From Methylococcales bacterium (lineage in GTDB: Bacteria > Pseudomonadota > Gammaproteobacteria > Methylococcales > Methylomonadaceae): DNA of 64,000 nt. Under the pieces are notes generated by a model. The model saw nothing but the letters and a program-made list of their open reading frames with translations. It ran no database searches and was not told where the DNA came from. Shown piece after piece: positions 28,349 to 36,461 of the stretch (position 1 is the stretch's first letter; every line of letters begins with the position of its first letter). The stretch lies in the NCBI GenBank assembly GCA_030654015.1, contig JAURYI010000127.1, forward strand, positions 45,314 to 109,313, given 5' to 3'. The position numbers and the translations under genes are program-made.

Positions 28349-28490
28349 GTAGGTCGGAATAAGCCTTTTTGAGCGTAAGCGAAAACAGGTGTTTCCGACA
28401 ACGTGGATATAACGCCAAACCTGCTTATCACCACGTTTTGTCGGAAACACCAGCCCTGCGCTACGCGCGGACTGGCTTATTCCGACCTAC
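28349..28490. repeat. 142-bp MITE-like inverted-repeat element
   Basis: Outer arms GTAGGTCGGAATAAGCC (28349-28365) and GGCTTATTCCGACCTAC (28474-28490) pair perfectly. Inner arms GGTGTTTCCGACAACGTGG (28389-28407) and CCACGTTTTGTCGGAAACACC-like sequence (28431-28451) pair with one extra-base difference. The whole forms a long hairpin with no coding capacity. It occupies much of the 345-nt gap between the GHKL-nuclease gene and the HD-domain gene. The remainder of the gap shows nothing recognisable. Confidence 0.85.
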
Positions 28491-28571
28491 GATTCGAAAC
28501 TAACCAAAATAGCAATGTGACTGCGTAAAATGGTACGATTTTCATCCCATTCGCGGAGATTACACGAAGAT

Positions 28572-29042
28572 ATGATTAATCCAAGCCTATTAGCGTTACT
28601 CAAACAAGACGCGCTACTTTTTAATAGCCCTGTTCATGGGATTACCCATTGGGAAACGGTGCAACGAAACGGGCTTTATTTAGCCCAGTTTACGGGGGCG
28701 GATGTGCAGGTGGTGTCTTATTTTGCGTATTTTCATGACTGCATGAGGGAAAATGAGTATGACGACCCAGAACACGGGGCGCGTGGTTCTTTGTATGCCA
28801 AGCAGCATAAGCATTTATTGGATTTAACCGCTGAGCAGTTGGCTATGCTGTGTCGGGCGTGCAGTGGGCATACTTTTGGGCGCAAATCCGCGTGTGCGAC
28901 GGTGGCAACTTGTTGGGATGCGGACAGGCTGGATATTGGGCGTGTCGGTATTGTGCCGAATTCCAAATATTTATTCAGTGATGAAGCAAAACGCATTGCG
29001 GATGAGGACGATTTTAAAGTATTGCGTGGGGTTTGCCGATGA
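28572..29042 (+). CDS. HD-domain phosphohydrolase-like protein
   Basis: The 156-residue helical protein carries the HD-superfamily metal pattern: SPVHGITHWETV for the first His, YFAYFHDCMREN for the HD pair, and CSGHTFG and CWDADRLDIGR for later ligands. Such proteins hydrolyse phosphate esters or nucleotides, and the substrate is unknown. I chose the ATG at 28572, preceded by GGAG, rather than the one at 28530. The stop overlaps the start of a 46-codon frame (ATGA). It precedes the glycosyltransferase operon and may be unrelated to it. Confidence 0.8.
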   Translation: MINPSLLALLKQDALLFNSPVHGITHWETVQRNGLYLAQFTGADVQVVSYFAYFHDCMRENEYDDPEHGARGSLYAKQHKHLLDLTAEQLAMLCRACSGHTFGRKSACATVATCWDADRLDIGRVGIVPNSKYLFSDEAKRIADEDDFKVLRGVCR

Positions 29043-29179
29043 ACAAGACGCTTCATGATGAAGCTGATTTCTGGAAAAAATGGTCGGCTGATTTTGGTAG
29101 TGGTAAAAATCAAAGTGACGCTAAAACAGCGGAGTCAAAAATCATGATTTTTGATTCCAGTGCATCGGTACGAAATTAA
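29039..29179 (+). CDS. Possible 46-residue small protein overlapping the HD gene
   Basis: A short frame begins with ATG in an ATGA overlap with the HD-domain gene, beginning MNKTLHDEADFWKKWSADFGSG. The last third is encoded by a palindromic repeat (29131-29157), so the original C-terminus may have been replaced by repeat sequence. No family is recognised. The overlap favours translation, but the length and repeat content leave doubt. Confidence 0.35.
   Translation: MNKTLHDEADFWKKWSADFGSGKNQSDAKTAESKIMIFDSSASVRN
29131..29157. repeat. Short palindrome, GGAGTC...GATTCC type
   Basis: GGAGTCAAAAATC pairs with GATTTTTGATTCC around the central ATCATGAT, with one mismatch. A related palindrome with different but still matched arm bases lies at 63955-63988. 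It sits within or just before the end of a 46-codon frame. Confidence 0.75.
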
Positions 29180-29196
29180 CCGCCACGATTTTTAAT

Positions 29197-29964
29197 ATGA
29201 TGACATTCTCTATCATTATTCCCACGCTTAACGAAGCCTCCAATATTGAACGCTGTTTGCTTGCTTTACAGCCGTTACGCGACTGTGGGGAAGTGATTGT
29301 TGTCGATGGCGGCAGTGTTGATAATACGGTCGAACTAGCCACGCCTTACGCGGATAAAATTCTGTTGTCTGGTCGAGGACGCGCCAGACAAATGAATCAG
29401 GGTGCGCAACAGGCGACGGGCGATATTTTGCTGTTTCTTCATGCCGATACGGCATTGCCCGAACAGGCGTTATCGCTGATTGCGCACGCTATCACGCCTC
29501 GGGAATCTTGGGGTCGGTTTGATATTCGGCTGTGCGGCGAGAGAACTTCTGCGGGTTGTGCAACGCGGCGCGTTGCCACTGCATTCCCACGCGGCGCGTG
29601 GGAACGAGATAAACTAGAACTTTCATTAAACATCATTGCTTTCATGATGAACTGGCGGTCGCGTTTCACGGGTATTTGTACAGGGGATCAGGTGTTGTTT
29701 GTCACACAATCGGCGTTTATCGCCGTCGGTGGCTATCCTGACATTGCGTTAATGGAAGACATTGCTTTCAGCCGCGCATTAAAAAAACTCAGCCGACCTG
29801 TGTGTCTGACTGCCAAAGTGACCAGCTCTGCACGTCGCTGGCAACAACACGGTATTTATAAAACTATCGTGTTGATGTGGAGTTTACGGTTACGATATTG
29901 GCTGGGTGCAAACCCTGATTTGTTAGCTGAACTTTACCGCACAGGATCACTATGGAAACGTTAA
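29197..29964 (+). CDS. TIGR04283-type family 2 glycosyltransferase with repeat insertion
   Basis: The 255-residue protein is a GT-A fold glycosyltransferase (FSIIIPTLNEASNIERCL, VVDGGSVDNTV, LFLHADTALP) of the group annotated as arsenosugar-type TIGR04283, commonly paired with a DUF2064 protein as here. Between the conserved GRFDIRLCGE and IIAFMMNWRSRFTGICTGDQ it holds about 25 extra residues including TRRVATAFPRGAWERD. These are encoded by two GC-rich palindromes (29561-29604). The insertion keeps the frame. The next gene overlaps by 13 nt. The substrate is unproven. Confidence 0.85.
   Translation: MMTFSIIIPTLNEASNIERCLLALQPLRDCGEVIVVDGGSVDNTVELATPYADKILLSGRGRARQMNQGAQQATGDILLFLHADTALPEQALSLIAHAITPRESWGRFDIRLCGERTSAGCATRRVATAFPRGAWERDKLELSLNIIAFMMNWRSRFTGICTGDQVLFVTQSAFIAVGGYPDIALMEDIAFSRALKKLSRPVCLTAKVTSSARRWQQHGIYKTIVLMWSLRLRYWLGANPDLLAELYRTGSLWKR
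29561..29604. repeat. Double palindrome inserted inside a coding sequence
   Basis: CAACGCGGCGCGTTG (29561-29575) and TTCCCACGCGGC followed by GCGTGGGAA (29584-29604) are both perfect palindromes. Translated in this frame they read TRRVATAFPRGAWER, a peptide seen in many repeat-laden gammaproteobacterial proteins. The unit is in frame within the TIGR04283 glycosyltransferase gene. Confidence 0.85.
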
Positions 29965-30728
29965 TTCGCTTGGGTTGCGCGCTGGGTATTTTTGCCGTGA
30001 TGATTGGCTGGGAGGTGCTTAATCCACGCCGCCCAGACCCGCAACGCAAACCACGCTGGTTTATTAATCTGGGTTTGGCGGCATTCAATACGCTGATTAT
30101 GCGTGTCAGCATCGGCGGCTTGGCGTATTTAAGCGCGGTTTATGCCGCTGAGCAGTCTATCGGTTTGTTGCACATTTTCGCCGCGCCCGATTGGCTGGCT
30201 ATTATTGTGACGTTGTTATTTTTGGATTTTGCGATTTATTGCCAGCATATTGTGTCGCACCGCTGGGCGTTATTGTGGCGATTGCATCAGGTGCATCATA
30301 CCGATACAGCTTTTGATGCCACGACTGCGGTGCGTTTTCATCCGTTGGAAATCGTGATTTCCATGCTGTATAAAACGCTGTGTGTTTATCTTATCGGTGC
30401 AAATCCTGCGGCTGTGCTGGTGTTTGAAGTGGTGCTGAATGGCGCGGCGACTTTTAATCACGCCAATATCAAGCTCCCTGCCCTGCTGGAAAAGAGTATC
30501 CGCATGGTATTGGTTACGCCTGATATGCACCGCATTCATCATTCCACCGACCCTGTGGAACACAACAGCAATTATGGCTTTTGTCTGTCTTGCTGGGATA
30601 AATTCTGCCGAACTTACACCGCCGAACCGAAACAACCACAAACCACGATGGACATCGGTTTAACGCCTTATCCTCAAACAGTGGGTTTTGTCGCACTGTT
30701 ATTGCTGCCGTTTAAAACTTTACGATGA
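29952..30728 (+). CDS. Fatty acid hydroxylase / sterol desaturase family membrane protein
   Basis: The 258-residue integral membrane protein has four or more hydrophobic segments. The His-box set of the di-iron hydroxylase superfamily is present: QHIVSHRW, LHQVHHTD, NHANI and HRIHHS. These enzymes oxidise lipid substrates at the membrane using O2. The gene overlaps the upstream glycosyltransferase by 13 nt and the downstream DUF2064 gene by ATGA, so the three are co-translated. The particular lipid is unknown. Isoprenoid or lipid modification coupled to glycosyl transfer is a reasonable guess. Confidence 0.9.
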   Translation: METLIRLGCALGIFAVMIGWEVLNPRRPDPQRKPRWFINLGLAAFNTLIMRVSIGGLAYLSAVYAAEQSIGLLHIFAAPDWLAIIVTLLFLDFAIYCQHIVSHRWALLWRLHQVHHTDTAFDATTAVRFHPLEIVISMLYKTLCVYLIGANPAAVLVFEVVLNGAATFNHANIKLPALLEKSIRMVLVTPDMHRIHHSTDPVEHNSNYGFCLSCWDKFCRTYTAEPKQPQTTMDIGLTPYPQTVGFVALLLLPFKTLR

Positions 30729-31342
30729 GGTATTTATACCCCGATGCGGTGCTGTTGATTTTTTGCAAAGCTCCGATTGCAGGTCAGGTGAAAACCCGTT
30801 TAATGCCGACGCTCACCGCTGAACAAGCCATGCAGGTGCATAGCGAACTCAGTCTAAGCACCTTGCAACGCGCCACCGAACAGCCATTATGCGCGGTGCA
30901 GTTATGGTGTGCGCCGACGATAGACCATGAATTTTTTATTTCTGCGGCAAAAAATTACCCGATAACGCGCCATTTGCAATACGGCGCAGATTTAGGTGAG
31001 CGGATGAATCACGCGCTGTGTGCGGCACTTAAGCACTATCAACGCGCGGTGTTAATCGGTTGTGATTGCCCGTCATTCACGACGCAAGATTTAGCCGAGG
31101 CTATTAGCGCGTTAAATGAGCATACGACGGCGGTATTTTCACCTGTAGAAGATGGCGGTTATGTGTTGATTGGCTTGAGTCGCCCGCAGCCTGAATTGTT
31201 TGTTGATATGCCGTGGAGCAAGCCGCATTTGATGAGCGCGACCCGCGCCCGTTGTCAGCAATACGGTATCGTTTATCAGGAATTGGCAACACAGTGGGAT
31301 GTGGATACGCCAGAGGATTTACTGCGCTATCAGGCTCTTTAA
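30725..31342 (+). CDS. TIGR04282/DUF2064 nucleotidyltransferase-like protein
   Basis: The 205-residue protein resembles CofC/MobA-like nucleotidyltransferases: LIFCKAPIAGQVKTRLMPTLT at the N-terminus (Lys/Arg phosphate-binding), LIGCDCPSFTTQDLAEA and FSPVEDGGYVLIGLS. It belongs to the DUF2064 group usually found beside TIGR04283 glycosyltransferases, as in this operon. It probably activates a substrate with a nucleotide. Its 3' end overlaps the convergent cysteine desulfurase gene by 24 nt. Confidence 0.88.
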   Translation: MRYLYPDAVLLIFCKAPIAGQVKTRLMPTLTAEQAMQVHSELSLSTLQRATEQPLCAVQLWCAPTIDHEFFISAAKNYPITRHLQYGADLGERMNHALCAALKHYQRAVLIGCDCPSFTTQDLAEAISALNEHTTAVFSPVEDGGYVLIGLSRPQPELFVDMPWSKPHLMSATRARCQQYGIVYQELATQWDVDTPEDLLRYQAL

Positions 31343-32425
31343 AGTAGTGACAAAATCAGCAATCTCAGCCGCTGTATTGCTCATGCCCAAACTGACCCGC
31401 ACCGCTGTTTTAGCGTGTCCCTCTTCTACGCCCATTGCCAGTAATACATGACTGGGCAAACTGCCGCCACTGGCACACGCCGAACCGCTGGACACAGCAA
31501 TACTTTTTTTATCCAAACGCATGACCAGCATTTCACCATCGACTTCATCAATACCGAACAATACGGTATTGGCTAATCGGGGCGTGTGTTGGGCAAAAAT
31601 AGTTAAACGGGGAATGGTGGCTAACTGTTGTTCGAGTAAGGTTCTGAGCGCGAGCAGGTGTTCATTGCGCTGGCTGAGTTCACTGTGTGCTAGCTCTGCG
31701 GCTTTACCGAACGCCACAATCGCCGCGACATTTTCTGTGCCTGAACGCAGGTTTCGCTCTTGTCCGCCGCCGCGTAATAATGGCTTGATGGTGATGTCTT
31801 TTCCGACAATCAATGCACCACAACCTTTAGCTCCGTATATTTTATGACTGGATACGCTCATTAAATCAACATTGAGCTGATTAAAATCAACGGGGATTTT
31901 GCCTAAGGCTTGCACGGCATCGGTATGAATTAGGATGTTGTTCGCTTTTAATTGCTCTGCATAAGCGGCGACAGGCTGAATAACGCCTGTTTCATTATTC
32001 GCCAGCATCACGGAGACCAGTTGCGGTTGACGCGAGATAAGCTGGTTAATCGCGTCCTGTGTGATTGTCCCGTTGTTATCGACGGCTAACAGGGTTAGCT
32101 CGTGACCTTGGGTTGTTAAATACTGGGCAGGTTCGAGAATCGAGGGGTGTTCAATCGCCGACACCGCAAGCCCAGCATTTGCGCTGAGCGTTGCCAATGC
32201 CAGATTATTGGCTTCCGTACCGCCGCTGGTAAAAATAATTTGTGCGGCAGATACGCCCACTAAGGCGGCAAGCTGTTCACGCGCAGTATCAATGGCACTG
32301 CGTACCAGTCTGCCGTGCCGATATAAGCTGGAAGGATTGCCGTAATAGGTGGACAAAAACGGGAGCATCGCCGCCAGCACCCGCTCATCGAGCGGAGTGG
32401 TGGCGTTGTGATCGAAATAGATCAT
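31319..32425 (-). CDS. Cysteine desulfurase (IscS/NifS family)
   Basis: The 368-residue PLP enzyme moves sulfur from cysteine to scaffold proteins for Fe-S cluster and other sulfur pathways. Visible features are YFDHNATTPLDERV at the start, TSGGTEANNLAL, the PLP-lysine region SVSSHKIYGAKGCG and the reactive-Cys loop SSGSACASGG. It is shorter than E. coli IscS (404 residues) and nearer NifS length. Its ATG overlaps iscR by 4 nt. No iscU, iscA, hscBA or fdx follows; instead it converges on a + strand gene. Whether it is the sole desulfurase of the cell cannot be judged. Confidence 0.93.
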   Translation of the reverse strand: MIYFDHNATTPLDERVLAAMLPFLSTYYGNPSSLYRHGRLVRSAIDTAREQLAALVGVSAAQIIFTSGGTEANNLALATLSANAGLAVSAIEHPSILEPAQYLTTQGHELTLLAVDNNGTITQDAINQLISRQPQLVSVMLANNETGVIQPVAAYAEQLKANNILIHTDAVQALGKIPVDFNQLNVDLMSVSSHKIYGAKGCGALIVGKDITIKPLLRGGGQERNLRSGTENVAAIVAFGKAAELAHSELSQRNEHLLALRTLLEQQLATIPRLTIFAQHTPRLANTVLFGIDEVDGEMLVMRLDKKSIAVSSGSACASGGSLPSHVLLAMGVEEGHAKTAVRVSLGMSNTAAEIADFVTTLKSLIAQ

Positions 32426-32913
32426 TGCAGCGTGTGCATTAAATCGGCGTGGTTATGAATTTCGATGGTTTGTTGCGCGTGTTGGTCTTGGCGTTCTGCC
32501 ACTTCTTGTACGCGATTTTTTGCCAACAAATCAGCCAGCGTGATTTTCTCTAAATAACTTTTGACGTGATCGCCTAAATCCATCCATAAATCGTGCGTTA
32601 AACACTCATGCGTTTTTTGGCAATTGGCTTCACCGCCGCATTTGGTGGAATCAATACGCTCGCCCACGGCGGCGACAATTTCAGCGATACTGATGTTGTG
32701 CGCGTCACCGCACAGGCTGTAACCACCACCCGGCCCGCGTACACCTTTGACCAAATTAGCACGACGCAAACGTGCAAATAATTGCTCCAGATAAGATAAA
32801 GAAATAGTTTGTCTGGCTGCTATGTCGATCAGTGTCACTGGTTTTAATTGGCTGTGAAAAGCCAGATCCAGCATTGCAGTCACTGCATAGCGTCCTTTAG
32901 ATGTTAAGCGCAC
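32422..32913 (-). CDS. iscR: Fe-S cluster regulator IscR (Rrf2 family)
   Basis: IscR is a winged-helix repressor that binds a [2Fe-2S] cluster and tunes isc expression to cluster demand. The N-terminus MRLTSKGRYAVTAMLDLA matches E. coli IscR. The cluster ligands are three Cys and a His in STKCGGEANCQKTHECLTHDLW. I chose GTG at 32913, with AAAGGG about 8 nt upstream, giving 163 residues; a GTG at 32922 would add three. It is coupled to a cysteine desulfurase gene. A long AT-rich promoter region lies upstream. Confidence 0.93.
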   Translation of the reverse strand: MRLTSKGRYAVTAMLDLAFHSQLKPVTLIDIAARQTISLSYLEQLFARLRRANLVKGVRGPGGGYSLCGDAHNISIAEIVAAVGERIDSTKCGGEANCQKTHECLTHDLWMDLGDHVKSYLEKITLADLLAKNRVQEVAERQDQHAQQTIEIHNHADLMHTLQ

Positions 32914-33085
32914 CGTAATCACCCTTTATAAATAATGTTTAAAAAGCCTACTATACTTAACCCAGTAAGTTAGTCAACTATTACTCATTATGTTTTACGC
33001 ATCTGGTTTTATACGGCGGTTTCAATCCAAGTGAGTGACTGAATACCGACTGGTGAGGTCTTATCTTTGGTGTGACTTAGAATAA

Positions 33086-33850
33086 CTAATCTGACTGGGA
33101 ATGGCTGTAACCGTCTTCAATCTCACAGCCATTCAGGGTATTGATGGGGGTTTCGCTGCAATTAATACCCGCTTTATTGACCGCTGTTTGTAAGGCGGCG
33201 ATTTGTTTATCCAATACCTGAATATGATCCAGCATCTGATTAATGGCATGAGCAATCGGGTCGGGCATATCAGCGGTCATGCCATAAGCATTAAAACCGA
33301 TTTTACTGGCGATTTCGTTCAATTCGGCTTTTTTAGCCTGACTATCCACAATATGGGCAGGAATACCAACCACTGTTACCCCCGTAGGTACATCTTTTAA
33401 CACCACTGAATTTGAACCGACTCGCGCACCCGCGCCGATTTCGATAGGGCCTAACACTTTTGCACCCGCACCAATCACCACACCGTTATGCAGCGTCGGA
33501 TGCCGCTTGCCTTTGTTCCATGTTGTGCCGCCTAAGGTTACGCCGTGATATAACGTGCAGTCATCGCCGATAATCGCGGTTTCACCGATAACTACGCCCA
33601 TACCATGATCGATAAAAAACCGTCGCCCAATTACCGCACCCGGGTGGATTTCAACACCCGTCAAAAAACGCCCCAAATGCGCAATAAAGCGCGCCAACCA
33701 TTTAAAATCAGCCATCCAGCAACGATGACTCAGGCGATGAATTAATACCGCATGAACGCCCGGGTAAGAGGTGATGATATCAAACACCGATTGCGCCGCA
33801 GGATCGCGTTCAAAGACACAGGCAATATCTTCTTTCAGCCAAGTCAACAT
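33086..33850 (-). CDS. cysE: Serine O-acetyltransferase CysE
   Basis: CysE acetylates serine to O-acetylserine, the precursor of cysteine. The 254-residue protein has an N-terminal helical domain and a left-handed beta-helix of hexapeptide repeats ([29 protein letters not shown]). A C-terminal extension of about 70 residues (helical, with Cys) is longer than in many species. It overlaps trmJ by one base. Location next to iscR and cysteine desulfurase links cysteine supply with Fe-S assembly. This arrangement is common in Gammaproteobacteria. Confidence 0.94.
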   Translation of the reverse strand: MLTWLKEDIACVFERDPAAQSVFDIITSYPGVHAVLIHRLSHRCWMADFKWLARFIAHLGRFLTGVEIHPGAVIGRRFFIDHGMGVVIGETAIIGDDCTLYHGVTLGGTTWNKGKRHPTLHNGVVIGAGAKVLGPIEIGAGARVGSNSVVLKDVPTGVTVVGIPAHIVDSQAKKAELNEIASKIGFNAYGMTADMPDPIAHAINQMLDHIQVLDKQIAALQTAVNKAGINCSETPINTLNGCEIEDGYSHSQSD

Positions 33851-34584
33851 TATTTGTCATGCCTTTTATTGTGGTCTTGCGACATTCGTAAAATACCGCG
33901 CAGAATATCCAGTTCCTTGGTATCCAGCAGGGTGCGATTATAAATCCGACGTAAACGACGCATGATGGATTTTGATTTATCAGTGTGCATAAAACCAATA
34001 TCAATTAATGCCTGATGCAAATGTTCATAAAAAGACTCCAGTTGTGCAGCACTGGCTAACGGTTGCTCGCCTTTATCGCCGACAACCGTTTCTTGTCGGA
34101 TGCCTGTGGCGACAAATAATTCATAACACACTACCTGCACGGCGGCGGCAATATTCAACGAACTGTAATCGCTATTGCACGGAATACGCAGTAAAAAATG
34201 ACATAAATCGAGTTCATGATTTTTTAAGCCTGAATTTTCCCGCCCGAATACGATAGCGACTTTATTGTGCGGCTCATTAATCACCACTTTTTCAGCGCAT
34301 TGTCTCGGTGTCATTTCCGGCCAACTGATGGTACGCCCGCGTGCACTCGCACCGATGACCAACTGACAATCGGCTACTGCATCGGACAGATTCTGATAAA
34401 TGACGGCGCGTGCCAACACATCATCCGCACCCGATGCCCTTGCCGTTGCATCCGCACAGGGAAACAATTTTGGTTTGACCAGACATAAATTAGTCATGCT
34501 CATATTTTTCATCGCCCGCGCCACTGCGCCGATATTGCCAGAATGCGATGTTTCCACTAAAACGATTTTGATATGCGACAGCAC
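33850..34584 (-). CDS. trmJ: tRNA (Cm32/Um32) methyltransferase TrmJ
   Basis: TrmJ methylates the ribose of position 32 in the anticodon loop of several tRNAs. The 244-residue SPOUT enzyme begins [24 protein letters not shown] and has the knot region [15 protein letters not shown] and [14 protein letters not shown]. The start codon is GTG (34584). It is one base short of overlapping cysE fully (shared base). Nothing is unusual. Confidence 0.93.
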   Translation of the reverse strand: MLSHIKIVLVETSHSGNIGAVARAMKNMSMTNLCLVKPKLFPCADATARASGADDVLARAVIYQNLSDAVADCQLVIGASARGRTISWPEMTPRQCAEKVVINEPHNKVAIVFGRENSGLKNHELDLCHFLLRIPCNSDYSSLNIAAAVQVVCYELFVATGIRQETVVGDKGEQPLASAAQLESFYEHLHQALIDIGFMHTDKSKSIMRRLRRIYNRTLLDTKELDILRGILRMSQDHNKRHDK

Positions 34585-35040
34585 GGTGATGTCCTTCAGG
34601 GTAAAAAAATGGCAAGTCTACCAAAAATTATTTATGTCATGGTGTTTTCTGGGCTAAATGGTGATTTAATGCACTTCCAACGCAGTGCCTTTTCCATAAA
34701 AAAAACCGCACTATCAGCTAAAGTCAAGTACAATAATAAAACTTTGACTAGCAAAACCGATAGTTATTCACTTGATTAATAAAAGAATTGTTTTAATTTG
34801 CTTCTGTAAAAATGCTATAAATCAACTTCACGAACAATAAATAACAGGCGTAACCGCGCTTACTTTGAGCTTGCTAACAACACACAAAACGGCTATTAAC
34901 TTCCGTATGCTTAATCACAAAAACCTGACAACCCCACAACCGACCATTATCTGCTTTAGCCAGAAAAATCTGACTGCCAACAAGATGTGTAAACAATCGG
35001 TTAAATCACTCGTCTGCATTCATAATAAAGGGTGGTTGCT
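34585..35040. other. 456-nt intergenic region between trmJ and rfbC
   Basis: This region between a divergent pair of genes has no open frame I would support. It is AT-rich and probably holds the promoters for trmJ-cysE and for the polysaccharide cluster beginning with rfbC. I see no clear repeat, terminator or riboswitch-like structure in it. Confidence 0.5.
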
Positions 35041-35586
35041 ATGAACATAATTCCTACCACTATTCCCGACGTGCTTATCATTGAACCCAAAGTATTTGGT
35101 GATGCACGAGGCCTCTTTTTTGAAAGCTTTAACCAAGCCGCGTTTACTGAAGCCACTGGATTCAATGCGTCTTTTGTACAGGACAATCACAGCCGTTCCA
35201 GCAAAGGCGTATTACGAGGACTGCATTATCAAATTCAACAACCTCAAGGTAAACTGGTGCGCGTAGTACGCGGCGCAGTTTTTGATGTCACTGTCGATAT
35301 TCGCCGCTCTTCACCTACATTTGGGCAATGGGTAGGCATGGAACTGTCAGAAGACAATTACCGTCAACTGTGGATACCCGCTGGTTTTGCGCATGGCTTT
35401 TTGGTACTCACTGACAGTGCTGAATTTTTGTACAAAACGACCGACTATTACGCCCCTGAGTTTGAACGCTGTATCGCATGGAACGATACAACTATCGGCA
35501 TTCAATGGCCGCTGGATAACACACCTCAGATCTCTGCCAAAGATCAGCAAGGCACTCCTCTTTCTCAAGCCGAATTGTTTTCATGA
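35041..35586 (+). CDS. rfbC: dTDP-4-dehydrorhamnose 3,5-epimerase RfbC
   Basis: RfbC epimerises C3 and C5 of dTDP-4-keto-6-deoxyglucose. The 181-residue cupin-fold enzyme contains FFESFNQAAF, the catalytic-His region NHSRSSKGVLRGLHYQ and the AGFAHGFLVLTDSAEFLYKT motif. I chose the ATG at 35041 with AGGG upstream; a GTG nine bases earlier is possible. It is the first gene of the polysaccharide cluster. rfbA, rfbB and rfbD are not in the window, so precursors must be made elsewhere. The stop overlaps the next start as ATGA. Confidence 0.95.
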   Translation: MNIIPTTIPDVLIIEPKVFGDARGLFFESFNQAAFTEATGFNASFVQDNHSRSSKGVLRGLHYQIQQPQGKLVRVVRGAVFDVTVDIRRSSPTFGQWVGMELSEDNYRQLWIPAGFAHGFLVLTDSAEFLYKTTDYYAPEFERCIAWNDTTIGIQWPLDNTPQISAKDQQGTPLSQAELFS

Positions 35587-36419
35587 ATCCTCACGCAACC
35601 CAACCCATCTCACCCGTCGCGTTACTGCGCAGCGTCATACGCAATCGCCAACTCATCTCACAAATGGCTAAACGTGAAGTGGTAGGTCGCTATAAAGGCT
35701 CCGTCATGGGCTTATTGTGGTCTTTTCTCAACCCTATTCTCATGTTAGTGGTTTATACCTTCTTTTTTTCCGTGATATTTAAAGCCCGCTGGGGAGTTAT
35801 TGACGGAGTTGAAGAAAGCAAAACCCAATTTGCGGTCGTATTGTTTGTCGGCATAATCGTACACGGGCTGTTTGCCGAAGTGCTGAATCGCGCACCCACG
35901 CTCATCACCAGCAACGTCAACTATGTAAAAAAAGTTATTTTCCCCTTGGAGATTTTGCCTCTGATCAGTTTATGCGCGGCATTATTTCATAGTCTGGTCA
36001 GCCTGATGGTTTTACTGACTGCTTTTGTGATCTTCAATCATTACCTGCACTGGACAGTTATCCTTGCGCCACTGGTGTTTTTACCCCTTATTATTATCAG
36101 CCTTGGTTTTGCGTGGATGCTGGCATCACTAGGCGTATTTCTGCGTGATGTCGGACAATCCATCGGTTTACTTACCACTGTCCTGATGTTTATTTCTCCT
36201 GTATTCTTCCCAATTACTGCCATGCCAGAAGAATACCGCCCCATCATCATGGCAAATCCTTTAACTTTCATTATCGAACAGGCACGTGAAGTCCTTATCT
36301 GGGGACATACACCCGATTGGCTGGGCATCGGCATTTATACCTTGGTAGCCTGCGTAATCGCCTGGTTGGGATTTATCTGGTTTCAAAAGACCAGAAAAGG
36401 CTTTGCCGACGTTTTATAA
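35583..36419 (+). CDS. wzm: ABC-2 type polysaccharide export permease (Wzm-like)
   Basis: The 278-residue membrane protein is the permease of an ABC-2 exporter for O-antigen or capsule-like polysaccharide. Family features are the N-terminal amphipathic stretch with QMAKREVVGRYKGSVMGLLWSFLNPILM, six hydrophobic segments, and a central DVGQSIGLLTTVLMFISPVFFP loop. It is coupled to rfbC and is followed 42 nt later by its ATPase. It is the only permease in the cluster although two ATPases are present. Confidence 0.93.
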   Translation: MNPHATQPISPVALLRSVIRNRQLISQMAKREVVGRYKGSVMGLLWSFLNPILMLVVYTFFFSVIFKARWGVIDGVEESKTQFAVVLFVGIIVHGLFAEVLNRAPTLITSNVNYVKKVIFPLEILPLISLCAALFHSLVSLMVLLTAFVIFNHYLHWTVILAPLVFLPLIIISLGFAWMLASLGVFLRDVGQSIGLLTTVLMFISPVFFPITAMPEEYRPIIMANPLTFIIEQAREVLIWGHTPDWLGIGIYTLVACVIAWLGFIWFQKTRKGFADVL

Positions 36420-36461
36420 TTTCCCAGTCAACGTATTTTCACTTAAAAACTACAAGTAACT

